Of a DNA stretch of 60,612 nucleotides, positions 51,687 through 60,612 are shown in pieces; within the stretch, counting starts at the first letter, position 1; each line of letters starts with the position of its first letter. The stretch lies in contig CACFFD010000004.1 of the NCBI GenBank assembly GCA_902565595.1, positions 1 to 60,612 on the forward strand. The letters are read 5' to 3'. The position numbers were made by a program, and so were the translations under genes. The DNA is from Actinomycetota bacterium (GTDB lineage: Bacteria; Actinomycetota; Acidimicrobiia; Acidimicrobiales; UBA8592). The notes under the pieces are model-generated. The model was not told where the DNA came from. It saw only the letters and a program-made list of their open reading frames with translations, and made no database searches.

Positions 51687-52184
51687 ATGAGTATGAAACC
51701 GGAGCATCCAGATCCCAAAGTTCTAAAGTCTAAATTGTCTCGTATCTTGGGTCCTGCCTTGATCACCCTTGGAGTAGTTTTGGTAGTCTTCGCTCTAGTT
51801 CTTTCAACTCAGGGGTCAGAAGATATCCGCGTTGAGGGAAATCCGGCTATCGAAGCTTTGATACCCGAGGAAAATTCAGAGGTCTTAAGACAAAGCGCTG
51901 TAGGTATTGACCTCGCACCTGGGTATAACGCAGAACTGACGATAAATGACGTTCCGATTCCACCTGATCAAATAAATGTTCTTCGTAGTGAGGAAAACCC
52001 CCGTCAGAGCGCTGGCACAGGTGGCTCTTTCGGATCAACTCTAAACCGTTTTGTGTTCCAGCCCCTTGAAGGAAGGGCTGTACAAGAATTACTTGGAGGA
52101 AGGAATTGTGTTGTTGCTGAATACTGGCCTCTATCGGATCCTTCCGCTCGAAATAGAATCAAATGGTGTTTTACCGCTCTCTGA
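51687..52184 (+). CDS. Small membrane-anchored extracytoplasmic protein, unknown
   Basis: I take the ATG at 51687; another at 51693 is possible, and the upstream in-frame codons overlap the kinase gene. The 165-residue protein has a polar N-terminus, one membrane helix ('ILGPALITLGVVLVVFALVL', about 19-38) and an outside region of about 125 residues with 'ELTINDVPIPPDQINVL' and 'GGSFGSTLNRFVFQPLEGRAVQEL'. I recognise no family. It is divergent from the PASTA pseudokinase gene, with only 74 bases between the two starts, so a shared envelope role is possible. Confidence 0.62.
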   Translation: MSMKPEHPDPKVLKSKLSRILGPALITLGVVLVVFALVLSTQGSEDIRVEGNPAIEALIPEENSEVLRQSAVGIDLAPGYNAELTINDVPIPPDQINVLRSEENPRQSAGTGGSFGSTLNRFVFQPLEGRAVQELLGGRNCVVAEYWPLSDPSARNRIKWCFTAL

Positions 52185-52191
52185 GGAGTGT

Positions 52192-54923
<2,732 letters not shown>

Positions 54924-54930
54924 TCAGTAT

Positions 54931-55803
54931 GTGACGAAGGACTATCGTATATGGGCTTTAAGGGTGGCATGGGTGGCTCTTCCATTTACTGCTGGAAATA
55001 TGTTTGATAGTGCACTGAGCGCCTCAACTCGTTCTGTCCAAATCACAGCGGTCATAGGGCTGTGGGTTTTGTGGGCTTTAGGTCTTCTTATGTCTCTTGT
55101 TCCTCTATCTAGTTTACTCACTCCCTTTCGTGTCTTGGCGGCTATGAGCGTCGTCATCACTATTTGGGGAGCGATTGAATCACCATCGTCTCTGCTCGGT
55201 ATTGTCACGTTGTGCCTCTGTGGAAGTTTTTTTGTTTTAACGCTTACTCCCCAAGTCGGATTTTGGCATGTTAACGGGTCGTCGTATGGTAATGAGGTAC
55301 GTATCCCTTTAAAGCCGCCAGGTGTAATGCTTCTAGGGCCGATACCTATAGCGGCATCTGGCATTGTCGTAACTCTTGTTAGCAGCCCTATTCTCCTTGC
55401 TGCCAAACAGTGGCTTGCTGGGTGCCTGGTTTCAGGATTTGGGGGGATTTGTAGTTTCGTAGCTTTCCGTTCCTTACATGTACTGACGCAAAGGTGGTTA
55501 GTGTTCGTTCCAGCTGGGGTAGTTGTCCATGATCCCCTGCTTCTCAGTGACCCATTTCTTGTTAAGAGAAATGGAATAAGGTCTATCCATTTGGCTCTTG
55601 TCGGTTCGGATGCTGAAGATCTGACGATGAGTAGTCTCGGCCACGCGATAGAGGTAGAACTAAATCAAGAGGCTGAGATCGCTGTCCGTAAGGGGCCAAA
55701 AGCTGAATCCGCAATTGTAAATGTCTCATCATTTACAGTTTCTGCTTCGCTACCGAGTAGCGTTTTTTCAGAAGCGCAACGTCGAGCAATATCGACGACA
55801 TAA
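54931..55803 (+). CDS. Multi-helix membrane protein, unknown function
   Basis: The GTG-started 290-residue protein has about five to six hydrophobic segments in its first 190 residues ('VAWVALPFTAG', 'ITAVIGLWVLWALGLLMSLV', 'VLAAMSVVITIWGAI', 'LLGIVTLCLCGSFFVLTL', 'IPIAASGIVVTLVSSPILL', 'WLAGCLVSGFGGICSFVAF'). A soluble C-terminal domain follows, starting 'LTQRWLVFVPAGVVVHDPLLL', which looks like a PH-like beta-rich fold. I recognise no named family. It lies divergent to ligA and convergent with mnmA (13 bases apart). Confidence 0.7.
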   Translation: MTKDYRIWALRVAWVALPFTAGNMFDSALSASTRSVQITAVIGLWVLWALGLLMSLVPLSSLLTPFRVLAAMSVVITIWGAIESPSSLLGIVTLCLCGSFFVLTLTPQVGFWHVNGSSYGNEVRIPLKPPGVMLLGPIPIAASGIVVTLVSSPILLAAKQWLAGCLVSGFGGICSFVAFRSLHVLTQRWLVFVPAGVVVHDPLLLSDPFLVKRNGIRSIHLALVGSDAEDLTMSSLGHAIEVELNQEAEIAVRKGPKAESAIVNVSSFTVSASLPSSVFSEAQRRAISTT

Positions 55804-55816
55804 AGCGAGGAGAGGC

Positions 55817-56851
55817 CTACCCGGCTATTGCTGAACCGACAACTAAGTCACCGTCATAGAAAACTAATGACTGGCCAGGTGCTACTTTCCTGTGTGGTTC
55901 AATCCATTCGACTGAGGAGGTAACAGTAGCAGAAGCGGTTCGTCCATGAGCGCTAGTCTGAACTTCCACCGTGTTAGGATAAGGCGCATCTATCCAGTTC
56001 AAATCTTTAATCTCTGTAGTGGAACAGTAAAGGTCTGGTTTCTCCCCAACCGTAACAGTGGCTTTTTCTGCATCTACCTCTATCGCGTATTTTGGGGCCC
56101 CCTGACCGGATAACCCCAACCCTTTTCTTTGACCAATAGTGACCATCTCTATGGATTCCACCTCGCCAACTATCCGCTGATTTTTGTCCAGAACCTTCGC
56201 AGGCGTTAGATCTATACGTTGCTCAAGAAACTTTTTTCGTGACCCTTTTACATTGCTGATAAAACAAACATCTTGGCTGTCAGGTTTATCAGCTACGCGA
56301 AGATCAAGTGATGCTGCTATTTTTCGAACTTCTGTTTTTGTCATCTCACCCAAAGGAAGTTTGAGCTGCTGCAATTGTCCCTGGTCCAACATGTGAAGCA
56401 CATATGACTGATCTTTTGAAAAGTCTGCCCCACGCGCGATACATAGCCCGTTGTTAAATTCTACAATTCTTGCGTGATGCCCAGTGGCTATGAGGTTAAA
56501 CCCTAAAGCCTTTGCCCTCCGTATCAACTTATCGAATTTAAGATGGCGGTTACATTCAATGCATGGGTTAGGGGTAAGGCCTTCGGCGTGAGAACGTACG
56601 TAGGGTCCTACAACATGGTCTTCAAACTCGTCACCAAAATTAAAAACATGGTGCTCTATCCCTAAAGAGTCGGCAACACGCCGAGCATCGGTCACATCTG
56701 AAACTGAACAACATCCTGTATCCGATGGTCCTCCCCAAAGTTTTAGAGTTACACCGGTGACTTCATAGCCTTCTCTCTGCAGTAGGCCTGCAGCAACAGA
56801 CGAATCAACCCCTCCAGACATCGCGACTAGGATTTTTCCCTTTGAGCTCAT
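55817..56851 (-). CDS. mnmA: tRNA-specific 2-thiouridylase
   Basis: I take the ATG at 56851, which overlaps the stop of the cysteine desulfurase gene (ATGA); an upstream ATG at 57025 lies inside that gene. The 344-residue protein has the ATP-binding loop 'VAMSGGVDSSVAAG' at residues 9-22, the first catalytic Cys in 'NPCIECNRHLKFD' and the second in 'QDVCFI', plus 'IATGHHARI'. It puts sulfur on U34 of Lys, Glu and Gln tRNAs. The desulfurase just upstream is the likely sulfur donor. Confidence 0.96.
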   Translation of the reverse strand: MSSKGKILVAMSGGVDSSVAAGLLQREGYEVTGVTLKLWGGPSDTGCCSVSDVTDARRVADSLGIEHHVFNFGDEFEDHVVGPYVRSHAEGLTPNPCIECNRHLKFDKLIRRAKALGFNLIATGHHARIVEFNNGLCIARGADFSKDQSYVLHMLDQGQLQQLKLPLGEMTKTEVRKIAASLDLRVADKPDSQDVCFISNVKGSRKKFLEQRIDLTPAKVLDKNQRIVGEVESIEMVTIGQRKGLGLSGQGAPKYAIEVDAEKATVTVGEKPDLYCSTTEIKDLNWIDAPYPNTVEVQTSAHGRTASATVTSSVEWIEPHRKVAPGQSLVFYDGDLVVGSAIAG

Positions 56852-58005
56852 GAACCGGTCCTTCTTAAATTCCCTATCAATTTTGGCACAGCTTCCATTG
56901 CTATCGATATATCCTCCCATGTGGTTGCATGCCCGAGTGAAAGCCGCAAAGATCCTCCAGCTAAATCTCTTGAATAGCCCATTGCTGCTAGAACGTGAGA
57001 GGGGTCCTGCGCTCCACTGGAACAAGAAGAAGCTGCTGAAGCTACGATGTTTTCTTGCTCAAGCATGAACAATAATGCTTCACTTTCTATCCCCTCAAAA
57101 CAGAAATGGCAAGAACCAGCAATTTTGTTTTCACGATTTACGATTCCGTTGTGTAAGGCCACTCCTGTTTCATAGCTCTGAGGTACCTCCTGCAATTTGT
57201 CTGCCAGCTCATTTCGTAACGCCGCTACACGCTCGACTGTCACGTCACGTTCCTTCACTGTGACGTCTGCGGCTGCGGCCATAGCTGTGATAGCAGCTGT
57301 GTTTTGTGTTCCACTTCGGACCCCTAGCTCCTGGCCACCTCCGAGCTGCATTGGGGAAATTTGAACTCCGTCACGAATAACAAGCGCCCCAACCCCCTTC
57401 GGAGCTCCGAACTTATGACCGGCGATACTAATTAAATCTGCCGATTGAGCTAGCGATGCAACATCTAACCAAGGAAAAGCTTGAACAGCATCAGTATGAA
57501 TAAGCGCCTCTGGCGCTTTTTGGCGAACTATTTCTACAATGCTCTCTAGATCTTGGATTACACCCGTTTCTCCATTGACTAGGCCGACAGAAACCAAGAT
57601 CACATTTTCGTCTAGAAGGTAATCTAGGTGGTCTAAATCAAGTAAACCATCTTCACTGACTTGGATGAGCTTTCCGCCTAGCTGCTCTACCGGAGCCACA
57701 ACTGCATGATGATCCGTTATGGAAGCAAGAACGGTTCCTTGGCGTGCGCTGTGCGACCCAAATATTGCAAGATTATCTGCTTCCGTTCCGCCTGCAGTAA
57801 AGATAATTTCTTTCGGGTCGCACCCTAAGCCAATCGAAAGCGTATCGCGGGCATCGTCTATGAGACGTCGGGCCTCTCTTGCCATTTTATGCGCGCCAGA
57901 TGGATTCCCGAAACAATTTTCTAGCGCAGAAATCATGACGTCAATTGCCTCCTGCCGTATTGGCGTAGAAGCAGCGTTATCAAGATAAATTATCTTCTCA
58001 CTCAC
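56848..58005 (-). CDS. Cysteine desulfurase (IscS/NifS-like)
   Basis: The likely start is GTG at 58005 ('VSEKIIYLDNAASTPI'), giving 385 residues; the longer frame from 58044 would run into the divergent gene at 58031. Class V PLP enzyme: the Lys is in 'IAGHKFGAPKG' near residue 185 and the catalytic Cys is in 'SAASSCSSGAQDPSHVL' near 315. It takes sulfur from cysteine for thiolation and Fe-S clusters. It overlaps mnmA, so its first use here is probably tRNA 2-thiolation. No IscU or Suf genes are next to it. Confidence 0.93.
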   Translation of the reverse strand: MSEKIIYLDNAASTPIRQEAIDVMISALENCFGNPSGAHKMAREARRLIDDARDTLSIGLGCDPKEIIFTAGGTEADNLAIFGSHSARQGTVLASITDHHAVVAPVEQLGGKLIQVSEDGLLDLDHLDYLLDENVILVSVGLVNGETGVIQDLESIVEIVRQKAPEALIHTDAVQAFPWLDVASLAQSADLISIAGHKFGAPKGVGALVIRDGVQISPMQLGGGQELGVRSGTQNTAAITAMAAAADVTVKERDVTVERVAALRNELADKLQEVPQSYETGVALHNGIVNRENKIAGSCHFCFEGIESEALLFMLEQENIVASAASSCSSGAQDPSHVLAAMGYSRDLAGGSLRLSLGHATTWEDISIAMEAVPKLIGNLRRTGS

Positions 58006-58030
58006 ATAGTAAGGATACTCCGATAGGGCA

Positions 58031-58522
58031 ATGGTCGAAAACAAGAATTATTATGGGGTTGTGCCTGATATCTCTGTGGAAACCATTATCGAAGCTCCCC
58101 TTGAAGAGGTGTGGGAATTTGTAGAAGATATTCAAAGCCATGTGAACTGGATGGATGACGCAGTTTCAATAGATTTTGTTGGGGCTAGACAGCAAGGAGT
58201 TGGGACGACGTTCGATTGCGAAACCCAAATCGGACCGTTTAAATTAACTGACCGGATAGAAATCACTGAATGGGTAGAGAGAAAGACTATAGGAGTTTCT
58301 CATAAGGGGCTAGTAAGTGGAAGTGGCCGATTTACCCTACTTCAGTTAGCCCCTAAAAGGACGACGTTCACTTGGGAGGAGTCTCTGGTTTTTCCATTTT
58401 GGATGGGCGGGCCTCTCAGGAACCCGATAGGTAAAAGGATCCTTGAGTCTGTATGGAAACAGAACTTAAAGAACCTGAAAGATCTGATTGAGAACAGTAG
58501 CTCTTCGTCTAGCGCTTCTTAA
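58031..58522 (+). CDS. SRPBCC (START-like/polyketide cyclase) family protein
   Basis: The 163-residue protein has the usual start of the fold, 'SVETIIEAPLEEVWEFVEDIQSHVNWMDD' (about 14-42), then alternating beta strands and a C-terminal helix 'ILESVWKQNLKNLKDLIE'. Such proteins bind hydrophobic ligands in a deep cavity. A polar Ser-rich tail ends the protein. No ligand can be told. Divergent from the cysteine desulfurase, with 25 bases between the starts. Confidence 0.82.
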   Translation: MVENKNYYGVVPDISVETIIEAPLEEVWEFVEDIQSHVNWMDDAVSIDFVGARQQGVGTTFDCETQIGPFKLTDRIEITEWVERKTIGVSHKGLVSGSGRFTLLQLAPKRTTFTWEESLVFPFWMGGPLRNPIGKRILESVWKQNLKNLKDLIENSSSSSSAS

Positions 58523-58524
58523 AG

Positions 58525-58611
58525 TTATTGCTGCCTACGCTTTGCGAGAGTTCGAAAATGCAGAATCAGGCAAACAATCATTACGAGAATAAATATCTGC
58601 GCCATGCCCAT
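58525..58611 (-). CDS. Possible 28-residue small membrane protein
   Basis: Starting ATG at 58611, the frame reads 'MGMAQIFILVMIVCLILHFR' then a basic tail 'TLAKRRQQ' and TAA. This single hydrophobic helix followed by positive residues is a typical small membrane protein layout. It occupies most of the otherwise empty stretch between the SRPBCC gene and the rhomboid gene. The ribosome site is weak, so it may be chance. Confidence 0.3.
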   Translation of the reverse strand: MGMAQIFILVMIVCLILHFRTLAKRRQQ

Positions 58612-58647
58612 ACTTTACCAAGAAACAAGGATGCTCTCATTTCGTGT

Positions 58648-59478
58648 TCAGGAAATAGCTAAAGTCCCTAGATAGGAAGCCGATGAGAGGAGAATGATCA
58701 CCGCTTCCGGAAGGTACGTGGGGATCTGCGCTCTTTTAGGTAAATCAAATACCAGCCATCCGATAATGAGCCCGGCAGCGAAACCACCGACATGGCCACC
58801 GACAGATATAGATGAGACTGTAAAGGTCAAAACGAAATTGAGTAGCAAGATCATTCCTAATCCGCTTCTCCATATGGAGTACCCGCTTGAGCGCTGTGCA
58901 ACAGTCGCAAGACCTAAAAGGCCGAATATTGCTCCGCTTGCTCCTACGGTGAGACTATTGGGGCTCCAAAGCATTGCTCCAAATGAACCACTTATTACTG
59001 CTGAGAAGTAGAAAAGGGAGAAACGAGAGCGGCCCAGCGTACGTTCGAACGCAGGACCTAGAAGCCATAAGGCGTACATATTAAACGCTAAGTGAACAAA
59101 CCCATAGTGTAAGAATCCGGATGTTATTACTCGATACCATTCTGGGGATCTAGAGGATAGGCCTCCACGCCAGATTATTCCTTCATAACTAATTTGTCCC
59201 TGAATTCCATCCCCCATTCCAACCCCAACGACGAAGAGAATTACATTTGCGACGATAAGGATTTTGACTACTAGGGGGTCAAAAGAAAAGGGGTTTCGTT
59301 CAATTCTGGTAGGTTTTCTGGCGTTACCTACACACTCTGGGCAATGAAAGCCGACAGATGCTGTGATCATACAATGAGGACATATATACCTCTCGCACCT
59401 CTGGCATCGAACACCACCCTGCCGGCTAGGGTGCCTATAACAGGTTTTGTTCTCAGGGATTGGATTCTTTGAGGTCAT
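58648..59478 (-). CDS. Rhomboid-family intramembrane serine protease with zinc finger
   Basis: The 276-residue protein starts with a Cys/His-rich region ('CYRHPSRQGG...CQRCERYICPHC...CPEC', about 12-48) like the B-box finger of actinobacterial rhomboids. About six membrane helices follow. The Ser nucleophile is in 'GASGAIFGLLG' near 175 and the His in 'GGHVGGFAAGL' near 230. It should cleave membrane proteins within the bilayer. Targets are unknown. The ATG has a weak ribosome site. It stands alone on the minus strand. Confidence 0.9.
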   Translation of the reverse strand: MTSKNPIPENKTCYRHPSRQGGVRCQRCERYICPHCMITASVGFHCPECVGNARKPTRIERNPFSFDPLVVKILIVANVILFVVGVGMGDGIQGQISYEGIIWRGGLSSRSPEWYRVITSGFLHYGFVHLAFNMYALWLLGPAFERTLGRSRFSLFYFSAVISGSFGAMLWSPNSLTVGASGAIFGLLGLATVAQRSSGYSIWRSGLGMILLLNFVLTFTVSSISVGGHVGGFAAGLIIGWLVFDLPKRAQIPTYLPEAVIILLSSASYLGTLAIS

Positions 59479-59559
59479 AGCAACCTCAATGCTAGGAATC
59501 TCCTATACGTTTGTGGCTGATTTCCGCAAATCTTTTTGGATGAAATCAAATTTCGGGTG

Positions 59560-60522
59560 TTACGAGAAATTAGATTTGTGAAATGCGAGCATGTCAGTTC
59601 GAAAGGCTTGCTGCTGGTCTTTAGTGCCGCCGATTTTTGCTCCTCGCCTTCCATGGCCCGCTTCTACTGCTTTAAGAAAGTAGGTTCTATCTGTTGTCTC
59701 TGGTGAACTGGAGTCGCTGTAGGGGTCTATCATCGATCCGTCATCTTCCAAATACACCGTGGGGGCATTTGGAGAGACACTTGCTTCAGGTATTGTATGA
59801 AGCTGCTCTTCTTTGTCGAAGCTGTGAGCTGCTTCCGGCACAATTCGTATTGAAGCGTTTCCACCGGAAAGATTGATCGCGTGAATCTGTGACTGAACTT
59901 GTTGAGTCGAAACCCAGTCGTCAAGTTCACCGACAATTGCACGGACCGTGGTTGTCCCAACGTATGGTGTTACGAACTGGTGCCCACACCATGGGTAAAC
60001 CGCATACACGCTTTTGAATACATACTCTGGCCCTACTATTGGATCAGCAAATGCCCTTATTGCGGCAGTCAGAACAGCCGAACCGCCTCTGCTGTGCCCT
60101 TGAGCGGAAATCCGCGTTGGGTCAATTTGTGAGAAGCTATACAGGGCTCGTAAAGCAGCGAGGACATCAAAAGCGCTAGCAGCAAACGAATACTGAGTCT
60201 GGTTGGAAACGGTGGAGGCAATACCTCTGGTAGAAAAGGGGTCTAAAACAACTACAGCTATTTTCTCGTTAAGAAGAGTTTCCGCATGCGAGAGATGGTT
60301 CTCGCTAACTCCGAGACTGCCTGGAACAATAATTACAGCTGGTAATGGCTGCGAACTTTCTGGCAGGAACATCTTTCCCTGTATACGAACCTGTTCGCAT
60401 TTTGAGGGATTAGAGATAGCTTGAGCGTAGTTGAGAGGGTTAGCGGAAACGAACTCCATACTTTCACCAATAATCCCCGAGAGTTCAAAGTGTTCTGACC
60501 TAAAATCTTCTGACCTGTCCAC
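59560..60522 (-). CDS. Dienelactone-hydrolase-like alpha/beta hydrolase
   Basis: From the GTG at 60522 the protein has 320 residues; an ATG at 60459 with GGTGAAAG upstream is a good alternative. It has 'PAVIIVPGSLGVSENHLSHAETL' near residue 60, the nucleophile Ser in 'AQGHSRGGSAVL' near 143, an acid in 'GELDDWVS' near 198 and the His in 'PEAAHSFD' near 235. The family hydrolyses lactones or esters. An extra tail after about 240 ('SVSPNAPTVYLEDDGSMIDPYSDSSSPETTDRT') is not typical. I see no gene in the last 90 bases of the window. Confidence 0.8.
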   Translation of the reverse strand: MDRSEDFRSEHFELSGIIGESMEFVSANPLNYAQAISNPSKCEQVRIQGKMFLPESSQPLPAVIIVPGSLGVSENHLSHAETLLNEKIAVVVLDPFSTRGIASTVSNQTQYSFAASAFDVLAALRALYSFSQIDPTRISAQGHSRGGSAVLTAAIRAFADPIVGPEYVFKSVYAVYPWCGHQFVTPYVGTTTVRAIVGELDDWVSTQQVQSQIHAINLSGGNASIRIVPEAAHSFDKEEQLHTIPEASVSPNAPTVYLEDDGSMIDPYSDSSSPETTDRTYFLKAVEAGHGRRGAKIGGTKDQQQAFRTDMLAFHKSNFS

Positions 60523-60612
60523 CTTGTCATCCTAGCGACGAGCCAGTTATCTGGATATCAATAAGGCATTTTTACGTGAGGTCCATTAGTATCTTCTAAA
60601 TGTTTGGACTTC

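Noticed and set aside
56852-57025. An in-frame 58-residue N-terminal extension of mnmA.
   Set aside because: It lies wholly inside the cysteine desulfurase gene and has no MnmA-like sequence; the ATGA overlap at 56848-56851 gives a normal MnmA start.

Overview
The window looks like chromosomal DNA of a free-living actinobacterium, most likely a marine Acidimicrobiia-type lineage. The evidence is a mid-40s % GC by eye, an actinobacterial steroid-catabolism gene set, an F420-type luciferase-like oxidoreductase, a PASTA-domain kinase-like protein, a CtpE-like ATPase and GatCAB. Genes are packed with many 4-bp ATGA or GTGA overlaps. No gap between genes reaches 300 bases. I saw no rRNA, tRNA, CRISPR array, insertion sequence or prophage. 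The lineage is an inference from gene content.

Bases 1-11260 hold a steroid (C/D-ring and side-chain) degradation locus after the end of a thioesterase gene and a decayed tyrosine-phosphatase gene. Leftward run, in transcription order: FadA5-like thiolase, Rv3548c-like SDR and IpdF-like SDR; then IpdA, IpdB, IpdC, a FadE30-like acyl-CoA dehydrogenase and a smaller partner acyl-CoA dehydrogenase. A rightward operon (SDR, metallo-beta-lactamase hydrolase, F420-type oxidoreductase) lies between them, divergent from ipdA. Lengths and motifs agree closely with the M. tuberculosis genes as I remember them, but echA20 and a KstR2-type regulator are not seen.

Bases 11400-30220 are accessory metabolism: three unknown genes, two orphan periplasmic-binding lipoproteins, a NUDIX hydrolase, a CtpE-like P-type ATPase, a methyltransferase, and a catabolic group (aldehyde dehydrogenase, two amidohydrolases, thiolase, SDR). 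They end with an MFS transporter and a three-gene AlkB-like monooxygenase/ferredoxin/small membrane protein operon.

Bases 30327-38967 are amino-acid biosynthesis: metY behind a probable SAM-sensing riboswitch, then ilvB-ilvN-ilvC, and ilvD with clearly higher GC than its surroundings. Bases 39058-44932 hold an alpha/beta hydrolase and an opposite-strand operon of sulfatase, MBL hydrolase, haloalkane dehalogenase and a DUF1330-like protein.

Bases 45000-60522 are mostly housekeeping: a glycosyltransferase, phosphopantetheinyl transferase, gatC-gatA-gatB, a PASTA pseudokinase, a HAD hydrolase with ligA, mnmA with a cysteine desulfurase, a rhomboid protease and an alpha/beta hydrolase.

The most interesting points are: the PASTA protein has lost the lysine, the alpha-C glutamate and the catalytic aspartate of a kinase; the AlkB-like enzyme has a changed histidine box and a possibly sequestered ribosome binding site; the steroid locus has a divergent MBL/F420 operon; and a sulfatase/dehalogenase operon is present.
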